A model generated the notes under the pieces. The model worked only from the letters and a program-made list of their open reading frames with translations, did no database searches and was not told where the DNA came from. Shown here piece after piece: positions 8,148-19,257 of a DNA stretch of 35,394 nucleotides. The stretch spans positions 1 to 35,394 of the forward strand of contig VBKW01000194.1 in assembly GCA_005879405.1 (NCBI GenBank). Direction: 5' to 3'. Made by a program: the position numbers and the translations under genes. The stretch is from Deltaproteobacteria bacterium. Its GTDB lineage: Bacteria; Desulfobacterota; Binatia; UTPRO1. The stretch's first letter is position 1. The number at the start of each line of letters is the position of its first letter.

Positions 8148-8177
8148 TCGGTGGAGCAGCGGAAGGAGGCTACCAGA

Positions 8178-8432
8178 GTGAGACGCGTTGTGTTCGGCGT
8201 TCTGTTGCTCGCGGTCGCGACCACCGGGTGCGCCCCCCGTCATGACTACTACGGCCGTCGCGGGCGCGAGATGGACGATCGCGACGCGTGGGAGATCGTG
8301 CGCAACGATCCGTGCCGGTACGACGAGTACCAACGCTTTGCGCACGAGCACAAAAACCCCGACAAGCGCCGCCAGGTCGTGTGGCAGCTCGCACGTGACG
8401 GATGCAGCCGCGAGCGCGAGTACCGCTACTAG
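8178..8432 (+). CDS. Small putative lipoprotein
   Basis: The track starts at 8151, but GTG 8178 has AGGAGG 8 nt upstream and gives a standard lipoprotein N-terminus: VRRVVFGVLLLAVATTGC, with the lipidated Cys at 18 (lipobox TTGC, slightly off consensus). The mature part of about 66 residues is highly charged and rich in Arg, Asp and Tyr (DDRDAWEIVRNDPC...), with two further cysteines that could form a disulfide. No family is recognised. It follows trmJ by 30 nt on the same strand. Function unknown; probably anchored to the periplasmic face of a membrane. Confidence 0.72.
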   Translation: MRRVVFGVLLLAVATTGCAPRHDYYGRRGREMDDRDAWEIVRNDPCRYDEYQRFAHEHKNPDKRRQVVWQLARDGCSREREYRY

Positions 8433-8531
8433 TCTCGCCCGCCGTCCGCCTACGACTACGAACGCTGAGCCCGCCGGCGGGGGCCCTCCGGACCTCCATC
8501 GACCGGGCGGCGCGCGCCCTCGGCGCGCCGC

Positions 8532-9488
8532 GTGACGCGCGCCGAGGAGCGCACCGGACTCGTCTTCGCCGCGCTGTGCGCGGTGAACGCCGCGTTCGTG
8601 CCCGCCGTCGCCAAGCTGACGACCGATCGCGCCGACGCGCTCTTCGTCGCGGCCGCGACGACGCTCTGCGCGGGCGCGGCCGCGCTCGCCGTGTTGACAC
8701 TACGGAGCGAGCTGGCGCTGCTCGTCGACGCGCGAATCGGTCCGCGCCTGTTGCTCGTCGGCGCCGTCGGCACCGGCGCGGCGTTCTGGTTCCTGTTCGA
8801 GGGCGCGCGCCGCGCGACCGCCATCCAAACCGTGCTCTGTCTGCAGATCGAGCCGGCGTACGCCTTGGTCGCGGCGTGGGCGGTCCTCGGCGAGCGCCCG
8901 AGCGCGCGCCGGCTCGGCGCGATCATCCTCGTCCTCGGCGGCATCGCGCTTGCCCTCCGCGCGGGCAGCACCTTCTCGCCCGCGGGAGTGTGGCTCCTCC
9001 TCGCGACGCCGCTCTGCTGGCAGGTGTCGCATCTCATCGTGCTGCGCACGCTGCGTGGCGTCCCGCCGCGCGTCCTCACCGGCGCGCGCTACGTCTATGG
9101 AGGCATCGTGCTCGGAGCATTCTGGGCGCTCCGCGGCGCGACCGTCGGTCTCGTGCCCGGCACGACTCTGCCCTCCGTCGTCCCGGCCCTCGTCCTGCAA
9201 GGGATCGTGCTCAGCTATCTCGGCACGATGATGTGGTACGAGGCGATCACCCGCCTCGATCTCGCGCGCACGACCGCGATCGTCGTCCCGTCTGTTCCCT
9301 TGTTGTCGCTCGTGGCGACGTTCGTGCTGCTGCGCGAGGTGCCGACGCTCCTGCAAGCCGTCGGCATGGCGGTCGCGGCGGTCGGCGTGCTCGGGTTCGT
9401 CACCGCGCCGCACGCGGTGTCGACGCGCGAGCGCGCGCCGGTGTGGACGGCGCCGCTCGCGACCCCAGAGGCGCCCGGTGACGAGTGA
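8532..9488 (+). CDS. EamA/DMT-family transporter
   Basis: This 318-aa protein has ten predicted membrane segments in two EamA repeats, the drug/metabolite transporter architecture. Family-typical stretches are IEPAYALVAAWAVLGERPSARRLGAIILVLGGIAL at the end of the first repeat and SVPLLSLVATFVLLREVPTLLQAVGMAVAAVGV at the end of the second. The start is GTG 8532. It is likely an inner-membrane exporter of small metabolites; the substrate cannot be told. The polar C-terminal tail of about 25 residues is dispensable-looking. It converges on the metallothionein-like gene with a 21-nt gap. Confidence 0.88.
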   Translation: MTRAEERTGLVFAALCAVNAAFVPAVAKLTTDRADALFVAAATTLCAGAAALAVLTLRSELALLVDARIGPRLLLVGAVGTGAAFWFLFEGARRATAIQTVLCLQIEPAYALVAAWAVLGERPSARRLGAIILVLGGIALALRAGSTFSPAGVWLLLATPLCWQVSHLIVLRTLRGVPPRVLTGARYVYGGIVLGAFWALRGATVGLVPGTTLPSVVPALVLQGIVLSYLGTMMWYEAITRLDLARTTAIVVPSVPLLSLVATFVLLREVPTLLQAVGMAVAAVGVLGFVTAPHAVSTRERAPVWTAPLATPEAPGDE

Positions 9489-9509
9489 GCGACTACCCGG
9501 CCCTGCGGC

Positions 9510-9752
9510 TCAGCGTACGCTGGCTGAGACGGCTTCGGCGGCCGACTCCGCGGCGCGGGCGCAGCGCGCGCAGCAGTAGATCGTCATGTCGGTCTCGACG
9601 CCGTGACCGATGATGCGGCAGCCGCAGTGGGCGCATGACGGCGCGAGGGCGTGGATCGCGCACTCGAAGCTGTCGAAGACGTGCGTCGTCTCGGCCATGA
9701 CGATCTCGAAGCTCTTCGGGTAGTCGTTGCCGCAGATCTCGCAGCGGGCCAT
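9510..9752 (-). CDS. Small Cys-rich zinc-ribbon protein (prokaryotic metallothionein-like)
   Basis: The track start at 9938 is too long. ATG 9752 has a perfect AAGGAGG 6 nt upstream and gives 80 aa. It reads ARCEICGNDYPKSFEIVM...FDSFECAIHALAPSCAHCGCRIIGHGVE...IYCCARCA, with about nine cysteines plus His residues in a CxxC / CxxCxC / CCxxC pattern. This closely matches small proteins annotated as 'prokaryotic metallothionein' in mycobacteria and other soil bacteria. It probably binds zinc, structurally or for storage; the YHS-like middle (FDSFECAIHA) hints at metal sensing or handling. It is divergent from the glucose dehydrogenase gene across 238 nt that hold a palindromic operator candidate. 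Confidence 0.82.
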   Translation of the reverse strand: MARCEICGNDYPKSFEIVMAETTHVFDSFECAIHALAPSCAHCGCRIIGHGVETDMTIYCCARCARAAESAAEAVSASVR

Positions 9753-9943
9753 GGGATCCTCCTTCCGACCGCGTGTCGGCGGCGACGCTCGGGTAGCGGG
9801 TGCGCACCGACGCGCGGGTATGATGTTACGCCCGCAGGTTGCGTGCCATCGCGAGCGGCGCGTACACGGCGGGGCCGCCGCCCACCGGGACGGGCGGCGC
9901 GCGCCGACCCAGGCGACGACGAGCGGCCGATGTGCCAAGCTCG

Positions 9944-9960
9944 CGTGTAATCGTTACACG
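9944..9960. promoter_or_regulatory. Perfect inverted repeat, operator candidate upstream of glucose dehydrogenase
   Basis: CGTGTAA-TCG-TTACACG is a perfect 7-3-7 inverted repeat centred 39 nt before the GTG start of the dehydrogenase, in the divergent gap shared with the metallothionein-like gene. A half-like TGTTACG occurs nearby at about 9824. The TGTAA-N3-TTACA form resembles operators of TetR- or GntR-type dimers. The cognate regulator is not encoded next to it. Confidence 0.5.
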
Positions 9961-9990
9961 ACGACGAGGCGCAGGACCGCAGGAGCACGC

Positions 9991-11034
9991 GTGCAGGCAT
10001 TGACGACGATCCCCGGGCAGGCGAGCTCGGCGCGGCTCGACGACGTCGACGAGCCGCCGCGCGGCGACGGTGCAATCCTCGTCGACACGCTCGCGATCGG
10101 CGTCTGCGGCACCGACGTCGACATCGTCGGCGGCGTCTTCGGCGCCCCGCCGCCGGGGCAGCAGCGGCTCGTCCTCGGTCACGAGTCGCTGGCGCAGGTG
10201 CGCGAGGCGCCGGCGGGGTCGGGCTTGGCGCGCGGCGATCTCGTCGTCGGGATCGTGCGCCGTCCGGACCCGGTGCCCTGCCCCAACTGCGCGATCGACG
10301 AGTGGGACATGTGTCGCAACGGGCGCTACACCGAGCGCGGCATCAAGGAGCGCGACGGCTACTGCGCGGAACGCTACCGGATCGAGCCCGAGTTCGCGGT
10401 CAAGATCGACCCGGCGCTCGGCGTCCTCGGCGTGCTGCTGGAGCCGACGAGCGTCGTCGCGAAGGCGTGGGAGCACGTCGAGCGCATCGGCGCCCGCGCC
10501 CGCTGGCGTCCGGCGCGCGTGCTCGTGACCGGCGCCGGTCCGATCGGGCTGCTCGCGGCGCTCCTCGGCCGGCAACGCGGGCTCGAGGTGCACGTCCTCG
10601 ATCGCATCGAATCGGGGCCGAAGCCGCAGCTGGTGCGTGACCTCGGCGCGACGTACCACACCGGCGCCGTTGCCGAGACGCCGCCTGCCGACGTCGTCAT
10701 CGAGTGCACCGGTGCGGGATCCGTCGTCGTGGACGCGATGATCCATGCAGCCGAAAACGGCATCGTCTGCCTGCTCGCGGTCTCGGCGGCGGGCCGGACG
10801 CTTCCCGTCGACGTCGGCACGCTCAACCGAACCCTCGTGCTGCGCAACGCCGTCGTGTTCGGCTCGATCAACGCCAACCGCCGCCACTACCACGCCGCGG
10901 CCGCGGCGCTCGCGACCGCGGATCGCGGCTGGCTCGAGCGTCTCATCACGCGCCGCGTACCCTTGCACGACTGGGCCGACGCGCTCGCGCGCCGCCCCGA
11001 CGACGTCAAACCGATCATCGATCTCACCCGCTGA
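9991..11034 (+). CDS. Zinc-dependent (archaeal-type) glucose 1-dehydrogenase, MDR superfamily
   Basis: GTG 9991 with AGGAG 5 nt upstream gives 347 aa; the track's start at 9727 reads through the shared promoter. Catalytic zinc ligands match the Sulfolobus/Thermoplasma glucose dehydrogenase layout: GVCGTD with Cys39, and GHES with His64-Glu65. The structural-zinc lobe is reduced to C97, C100 and C108. The Rossmann motif VLVTGAGPIGLLAAL follows. The C-terminal VFGSINANRRHYHAAAAAL is characteristic of this subgroup, where Asn in GSxNA binds substrate. It would oxidise glucose (or galactose/xylose) to the lactone with NAD(P). The next gene, a GH15 glucosidase, begins 4 nt after the stop, fitting a route from alpha-glucoside to glucose to gluconate. 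Confidence 0.88.
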   Translation: MQALTTIPGQASSARLDDVDEPPRGDGAILVDTLAIGVCGTDVDIVGGVFGAPPPGQQRLVLGHESLAQVREAPAGSGLARGDLVVGIVRRPDPVPCPNCAIDEWDMCRNGRYTERGIKERDGYCAERYRIEPEFAVKIDPALGVLGVLLEPTSVVAKAWEHVERIGARARWRPARVLVTGAGPIGLLAALLGRQRGLEVHVLDRIESGPKPQLVRDLGATYHTGAVAETPPADVVIECTGAGSVVVDAMIHAAENGIVCLLAVSAAGRTLPVDVGTLNRTLVLRNAVVFGSINANRRHYHAAAAALATADRGWLERLITRRVPLHDWADALARRPDDVKPIIDLTR

Positions 11035-11037
11035 CAC

Positions 11038-12730
11038 ATGCCGCTTCCGATCGAGGACTACGGGCTGATCGGCGATTGTCAGACGGGCGCGCTCGTCGGC
11101 CGCGACGGGTCGATCGACTGGCTCTGCGTGCCGCGGTTCGACTCGGGCGCCTGCTTCGCGGCGCTGCTCGGCAGCGAAGACCACGGCCGCTGGCTCCTCG
11201 CGCCGGCGCAGGGCGGCGCGTGCGTCCGTCGCCGCTACCGCGACGACACCCTGATCCTCGAGTCCGAGTTCGAGACCCGCGAGGGCGCGGTGACCGTCGT
11301 CGACTACATGCCGCCGCGCACGCGCGCCCCCGATCTCGTCCGCGTCGTCGTCGGCCGCCGCGGACGCGTCGCGATGCGCCTGCAGCTCGTCATTCGGTTC
11401 GACTACGGCTCGATCGTGCCGTGGGTCCGCCGTTTGGACGGCGGCGGCATCCGTGCCATCGCCGGGCCCGACGCGCTTGTGCTGCGCTCGCCGGTCCCGC
11501 TCCGCGGCGAAAACCTCACGACCGTCGCCGAGTTCGACGTCGCGGCCGGCGAGCGCGTGCCGTTCGTGCTCACGTGGCATCCATCGCACGACGAACCGCC
11601 GCCGCCGATCGACGCCGAGGAGGTGCTGACCTGCACCGAGCGCTGGTGGCGCGAGTGGGCGGCGCAGTGCCATGCCGACAATCGGTGGCGCGACGCCATC
11701 GTGCGCTCGCTCATCACGCTCAAGGCCCTGACGTTCGCGCCGACGGGCGGCATCGTCGCCGCACCGACGACGTCGCTGCCGGAGCAGCTCGGCGGCGTCC
11801 GCAACTGGGACTATCGCTACTGCTGGCTGCGCGACGCGACCTTCACGCTCTACGCGCTCCTCATCTCGGGCTACCGCGACGAGGCGCGCGCCTGGCGGGA
11901 GTGGCTGCTGCGCGCCGCCGCCGGGAGGCCGTCGGAGCTGCAGATCATGTACGGCATCGCCGGCGAGCGCCGGCTGACCGAGCTCGAGCTCACGTGGCTG
12001 CCCGGGTACCAGGGCGCGAAGCCCGCCCGCATCGGCAACGCCGCCGCGCGGCAGCTGCAGTGGGACGTGTACGGCGAGGTGATCGACACCATGTATCAAT
12101 GCCGGCGGAACGGCCTCGACGGCGACGAGGCGGGCTGGTCCCTCGAGCGCGCGCTCCTCGAGTTCCTCGAATCGTCGTGGGAGCAGCCCGACGAGGGCAT
12201 CTGGGAGGTGCGCGGCCCGCGGCGCGAGTTCACGCACTCGAAGATGATGGCGTGGGTCGCCGTCGATCGCGCGGTGAAATCCGTCGAGAAGTTCCGACTC
12301 GACGGTCCCGTGGACCGCTGGCGGAAGCTGCGCGCGACGATCCACGACGAGGTCTGCCGCAAGGGCTTCGACCCGCAGCTGAACGCGTTCGTGCAGTCGT
12401 ACGACTCGAAGCTCCTCGACGCGAGCCTCCTCATGATGCCGCTCGTCGGATTCCTGCCCGCGAGCGACGGGCGAAGGCGCGTTCCTCGCGTGTACGTTCT
12501 GGCTCGCCGACAATTTGGCGATGATGCACCGGCGCGACGATGCCGTACGCATCTTCGAGCGTCTCCTGGATCTCCGCAACGACCTCGGCCTGCTCTCGGA
12601 GGAGTACGATGTCGGCGCGCGGCGCTTGCTCGGTAACTTCCCGCAAGCCTTCTCCCACGTCGGGCTCGTGAACACGGCGCGTAACTTGACGCTCCACGAG
12701 GGTCCGGCCGAGCATCGCCGGCAGAGCTGA
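11038..12730 (+). pseudogene. GH15 glucoamylase/trehalase, broken by an internal deletion with frameshift
   Basis: The reading frame from ATG 11038 is a typical bacterial GH15 protein (PIEDYGLIGDCQTGALVGRDGSIDWLC, then NWDYRYCWLRDATFTLYAL) and carries the acid region EQPDEGIWEVRG (residues 382-392). After GFLPASD (about 12468) the frame becomes nonsense to 12636. GH15 sequence resumes one frame over at about 12470 as GEGAFLACTFWLADNLAMM, then LRNDLGLLSEEYD (where the family's catalytic base lies) and LGNFPQAFSHVGLVNTA, ending at TGA 12730. Compared with relatives, about 30-35 residues between LPASD and GEGAFL are missing, so this is a deletion whose length is not a multiple of three. The two catalytic carboxylates are now in different frames. 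It is either a true pseudogene or an assembly error. Confidence 0.88.
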
Positions 12731-12738
12731 ACGGGACG

Positions 12739-13611
12739 ATGACCGACGCACGGCACGCGGGCGCCGGTCGCGCCACGACACCGCGACGCTTCGCGGTCGT
12801 CGGCCACGTCACGCACGTCACGCTCGGCGCCGTCGCCGCGCTGCCGAAGCCGGGCGACATCGTTCACCTCGACGCGCCATGCTGGTTTCCGGGCGGCGGC
12901 GGCGGCATGACGTTCTTTCAGCTCGTGCGGAGCTCCGCCGAGGTGCACCTCTTCACCGCCGTCGGCACCGACGACGCGGGGGCCGCCGTCGCGGCACGGC
13001 TCGGCGCCACCTCCGCCGTCGTGCATGCGGCGCGGCGCGAGGCGCCGCACACTCGCGACCTGGTACTGGTGACGCCGGGCGGGGAGCGCACGATCGTCGT
13101 GATCGGCGCACCGCTGCACGCGCGCATCGACGATGCGATGCCGTGGGACGTCTTCGCGACCACCGATGGCGTCTACTTCACCGGGCAGGACGCGGACGTG
13201 CTGCGCGCGGCACGCGCCGCACGCGTGCTCGTCGTGAGCGCGCGTCGCCGCGCCGTGCTCGTTCGCTCCGGCGTCCGTGCCGACGTCGTCGTCGGCAGCG
13301 CACGCGACCCGCTCGAGGCGAGCACGCTCGCCGACTATCCCGTCGCGCCGGGGGCGCTGGTGATGACCGAGGGCGCCGACGGCGGACGCATCGCGACCGC
13401 CGCCGGGACGACGCGGTATCCCGCGGCGCCGGCGCCGCCCGCGCGCGTCGCGAGCTACGGCGCCGGCGACAGCTTCGTCGGCGCGCTCACCTGGTACCTC
13501 GCCTGCGGGTTGCCGCTCGACGAGGCGTGTCGCCGCGCCGCCGTCCACGGCGCGGCGCTGCTCGCCGGACCGACGCCGCTCGAGGCGCAGCTTCCGCTCG
13601 CCGCGCCCTGA
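12739..13611 (+). CDS. PfkB-family sugar kinase
   Basis: This ribokinase/PfkB-fold protein of 290 aa has the diagnostic motif 2, SYGAGDSFVGALTWYL, with GAGD at 241-244 supplying the catalytic Asp and anion hole. A Gly-rich N-terminal region (FPGGGGGMTFFQL) sits where motif 1 GG contacts sugar. The family phosphorylates sugars or nucleosides with ATP; this branch is divergent and its substrate is not identifiable. It begins 8 nt after the broken GH15 gene and is presumably in the same operon. A 2-keto-3-deoxygluconate-type kinase would fit downstream of glucose dehydrogenase, but that is context only. The gene ends convergent with a lipoprotein gene. Confidence 0.85.
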   Translation: MTDARHAGAGRATTPRRFAVVGHVTHVTLGAVAALPKPGDIVHLDAPCWFPGGGGGMTFFQLVRSSAEVHLFTAVGTDDAGAAVAARLGATSAVVHAARREAPHTRDLVLVTPGGERTIVVIGAPLHARIDDAMPWDVFATTDGVYFTGQDADVLRAARAARVLVVSARRRAVLVRSGVRADVVVGSARDPLEASTLADYPVAPGALVMTEGADGGRIATAAGTTRYPAAPAPPARVASYGAGDSFVGALTWYLACGLPLDEACRRAAVHGAALLAGPTPLEAQLPLAAP

Positions 13612-13640
13612 TCCTTCGTCGCCGTCGCCGCGCGGATCAG
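13608..13640. terminator. Inverted repeat between convergent stop codons
   Basis: CTGATCC and GGATCAG form perfect 7-bp arms with a 19-nt spacer. Each arm contains the stop codon of one of the two convergent genes. It could be a bidirectional terminator, but the loop is long and there is no T-run. Confidence 0.3.
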
Positions 13641-14074
13641 TGAATCGAAGGCGGCCCTTCGGTCCCGACCGGCCCGCGCGTCACTTCGAACGTCGAGTCG
13701 CATTGGTGATCGCCGTCGTGGACGCGGCCGTGACCCGCGTCCTGGGCGGTGAAGATGCCGTCGACGCGGAACGACCGACCGGCGCCCGCGAACGACACGT
13801 CGAACGTGCCGTCATCGTGAATCGGCGCCGGCGGCGAGAAGTCCGCCAGAATCGGCGTATTGCCGCATTCGAGGAGAATCTCCTCGATCGTGCCGACGCG
13901 CATGCTGATCTCGCCACCGAGACTGGTCGTCCCGTGGAAGGTACCCGGTTCCGGTATCGTGCCTTCCGACGTGGTGACGCGCACGTGGTGGTCGTCGCCG
14001 CAGCCCATGACGGCGAGGAGCGCAACGAGGACGAGGCCCAGGAGCGAGAATCGTCGAGCAATTGGCGTTTTCAC
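13637..14074 (-). CDS. Putative lipoprotein, unknown function
   Basis: The track begins at 14569 with a shadow. GTG 14074 gives 145 aa starting KTPIARRFSLLGLVLVALLAVMGCGDDHH, a lipoprotein signal with the modified Cys in VMGC; Asp after Cys may favour inner-membrane retention if E. coli rules apply. The mature part looks like a compact beta-rich domain (HGTTSLGGEISMRVG, DGTFDVSFAGAGRSFRVDGIF, DSTFEVTRGP) with a conserved-looking Cys pair (LECGNTP and HQCDSTF) that may be disulfide-bonded. No family recognised. It is divergent from the pseudo-protease lipoprotein across 181 nt. Confidence 0.72.
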   Translation of the reverse strand: MKTPIARRFSLLGLVLVALLAVMGCGDDHHVRVTTSEGTIPEPGTFHGTTSLGGEISMRVGTIEEILLECGNTPILADFSPPAPIHDDGTFDVSFAGAGRSFRVDGIFTAQDAGHGRVHDGDHQCDSTFEVTRGPVGTEGPPSIH

Positions 14075-14255
14075 GCGAGCCGCCGTAGACCATACCGCGC
14101 GCGATTTCAAGACCGCGCTGCTGCGGCCCGTCCTCGGCGACGAACTGCCGGCCTCAAATGGCGGCGACGACATCCCCGCGCGCCGTTGATTCGTGGCGCG
14201 GGTCGCGCTATCGGCGGCGGACACGTTCCCGCGCGATGCGGTGAGGAGGCCGACG

Positions 14256-15350
14256 ATGACAATGCGAGGATCGGTACTAGTGGCGGCGGTAATGGCGGTA
14301 GGGTTGGCCGCTTGCGGCGACAGCCGCGGGCACCACGGCGGAGGATCGGTGCCGGCGACGAGAATCACGGTCGTCGACCTCGGCACCGTCGCGCTCACGG
14401 CGGCGAACCAGGGGCAGACCTTCGACGTCGTGGTGAACCACGCGACGTCGTTCACGCTCGTCGCCGACGGCGGCGATGCGACCGACATCGACATCGAGAC
14501 CCTGCGGGCGCCGAGCGGAGCGCTCGTGGTCACATCCGCTCGCGGCGATGCGAATCCGCTCACGGGCACCGTCTCGCCGCAAGACGTCGGCGGCTCGGTC
14601 GCGACCGCTATCGTGCCGAGCCGGATCGCGACGCCGATCGAGAGCGGGACCTACACGTTCAGCATCGGCAGCTTCAACGCCGCCGGCACCCGCGTCGCGG
14701 CGACGGTCCACCTGACGGCCATCATCGACCGCCGCCCGTTCCCGACGACCGGCACGCTCAGGGTGCGGCTCTTCTTCGTCGGCGCGAAGGGACTCGACGC
14801 GGCGAGCGCCCTCGACTCGCCGGCGTTTCAGACGGTCTTCCACGAGCTCACGCGCACGTTCAACGCGATCGGCATCGACGTCGAGATCGCCGACCGCACC
14901 GACATCGGCGGCGACGCCGGGTTGCGGCTCGCCGTGCTCGATGTGCTCGACAGCACCACCGACCGCGTCGTCCCTGACCACAACTTGAATCGCCAATCGG
15001 ACGAGATGGACGAGCTCTTCGGCCTCGCGCCGCAGGGCGTGGGTGACACGATCAACGTGTTCTTCGTGGACGAGTTCGTGGCTCAGTCGGGCACCGACGC
15101 GGTGAGTGGCGGCCAGCCCGGCCCGTCGATCGTCTCCGGCACCGCGCACTCCGGTATCGCGGTCACGACGCGCGGCGGTCTCGCCGATCAGAGCGTGACA
15201 GACCTCGAAGCGATCGGCCAAGCGCTCGCGCGCGAGGTGGCCCGCTACCTCGGCGCGCAAGGCACAGTCGATCCCGAGGCGTTCACGACGGACCAGATGC
15301 TCGTGATCCGCGTGAACCCGGCCGTACAGGATCCGGACGCGGCAACGTAA
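14256..15350 (+). CDS. Lipoprotein resembling a secreted zinc metalloprotease with all zinc ligands lost
   Basis: ATG 14256 follows GAGGAGG at optimal spacing; the track start at 14193 is upstream of it. The signal MTMRGSVLVAAVMAVGLAAC has a clean LAAC lipobox (Cys20). The first half (residues 35-155) looks like a beta-sandwich of the pre-peptidase kind (FDVVVNHATSFTLVADGG, ESGTYTFSIGSFNAAG). The second half follows secreted metalloprotease-like lipoproteins: DTINVFFVDEF, a Gly/Ser-rich loop with TAHSGIAV, then ALAREVARYLGAQG where an active relative would read AHEIGHFLGLFH. Arg326 and Arg330 replace the two His, and the third ligand is Gly336. It is therefore probably catalytically dead, acting as a binding or scaffold protein at the cell surface. 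The assignment is by eye. Confidence 0.68.
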   Translation: MTMRGSVLVAAVMAVGLAACGDSRGHHGGGSVPATRITVVDLGTVALTAANQGQTFDVVVNHATSFTLVADGGDATDIDIETLRAPSGALVVTSARGDANPLTGTVSPQDVGGSVATAIVPSRIATPIESGTYTFSIGSFNAAGTRVAATVHLTAIIDRRPFPTTGTLRVRLFFVGAKGLDAASALDSPAFQTVFHELTRTFNAIGIDVEIADRTDIGGDAGLRLAVLDVLDSTTDRVVPDHNLNRQSDEMDELFGLAPQGVGDTINVFFVDEFVAQSGTDAVSGGQPGPSIVSGTAHSGIAVTTRGGLADQSVTDLEAIGQALAREVARYLGAQGTVDPEAFTTDQMLVIRVNPAVQDPDAAT

Positions 15351-15364
15351 CCGCGATGAGTCGC

Positions 15365-15393
15365 CGCGGCCGCGCGATGGTCGCGCGGCCGCG
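15365..15393. terminator. Very stable GC hairpin between convergent genes
   Basis: A perfect 13-bp stem (CGCGGCCGCGCGA with TCGCGCGGCCGCG) closes a TGG loop in the 51-nt gap between the convergent stops of the lipoprotein (15350) and ilvD (15402). Its position fits a bidirectional terminator. There is no U-tract, so termination may rely on the hairpin alone or on Rho. Confidence 0.6.
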
Positions 15394-15401
15394 CGTGATG
15401 G

Positions 15402-18759
<3,358 letters not shown>

Positions 18760-18777
18760 GCAGGGAGCCGCTGGCGG

Positions 18778-19197
18778 TCAGTCGTAGTATCGCGCCTCGA
18801 TGACGTTCTCGTCGGGGTCGCGGAAGTAGAAGGCGTTCGGCGCGAGTCCCTGGGCGCCGAACGACTGCTGCGTCATCGCCGACGTCGGCACGTCGTGCGC
18901 GGCGAGACGCTCGCGCAGCGCCGTGAACTCCCCCTCGCTCATCGAGAGACAGACGTGATTCACGCGCTGCCCGGCGCTCGCGTCGCTGCCGGTCATCGCG
19001 TCGACGACTGGAGCCGCGGCGCGGCTCATCAGATCGAGGATCGATTCGGAGGAGACCCGCACGCTCGGAAACGGCGCTCGGCCGGCGCGGAACTCCTCGA
19101 CGCGCACCGGCGCGAGGCCGACGATGCGCTCGTAGAACTCGACCGCGCGCAGCGGGTCGTCGGTCCAGAGGACGACGTGATCGACGGTGGCGTGCAT
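18778..19197 (-). CDS. VOC (glyoxalase/bleomycin-resistance/dioxygenase) family protein
   Basis: This single-subunit VOC protein of 139 aa has two beta-alpha-beta-beta-beta repeats. Likely metal ligands are His7 (VDHVVL), His81 (VNHVCLS) and Glu134 (NVIEARYY), with DPDENVIEARYYD as the canonical C-terminal end. The second-position ligand, usually Glu or Gln, may be Asp55 (SILDLMS). Candidate activities in the family are glyoxalase, epimerase, ring-cleavage or resistance binding; none can be chosen. It lies 60 nt downstream of the LLM oxidoreductase on the same strand and is probably in its operon. No strong Shine-Dalgarno is visible. Confidence 0.87.
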   Translation of the reverse strand: MHATVDHVVLWTDDPLRAVEFYERIVGLAPVRVEEFRAGRAPFPSVRVSSESILDLMSRAAAPVVDAMTGSDASAGQRVNHVCLSMSEGEFTALRERLAAHDVPTSAMTQQSFGAQGLAPNAFYFRDPDENVIEARYYD

Positions 19198-19257
19198 GCT
19201 CGACTGCCGCGGTCGTTAAACCGCGCTGGCGTCGTTCTGTCCACCAGTCGTGGTGGC

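Noticed and set aside
9511-9522. Perfect palindrome CAGCGTACGCTG as a terminator between the convergent EamA and metallothionein-like genes
   Set aside because: It lies inside the 3' end of the coding sequence, has no loop and no T-run; likely chance.
9826-13548. 1240-aa minus-strand ORF
   Set aside because: Arg/Asp/His-rich antisense shadow of the gdh-GH15-pfkB block; no domain or ribosome site. High GC makes long antisense frames common.
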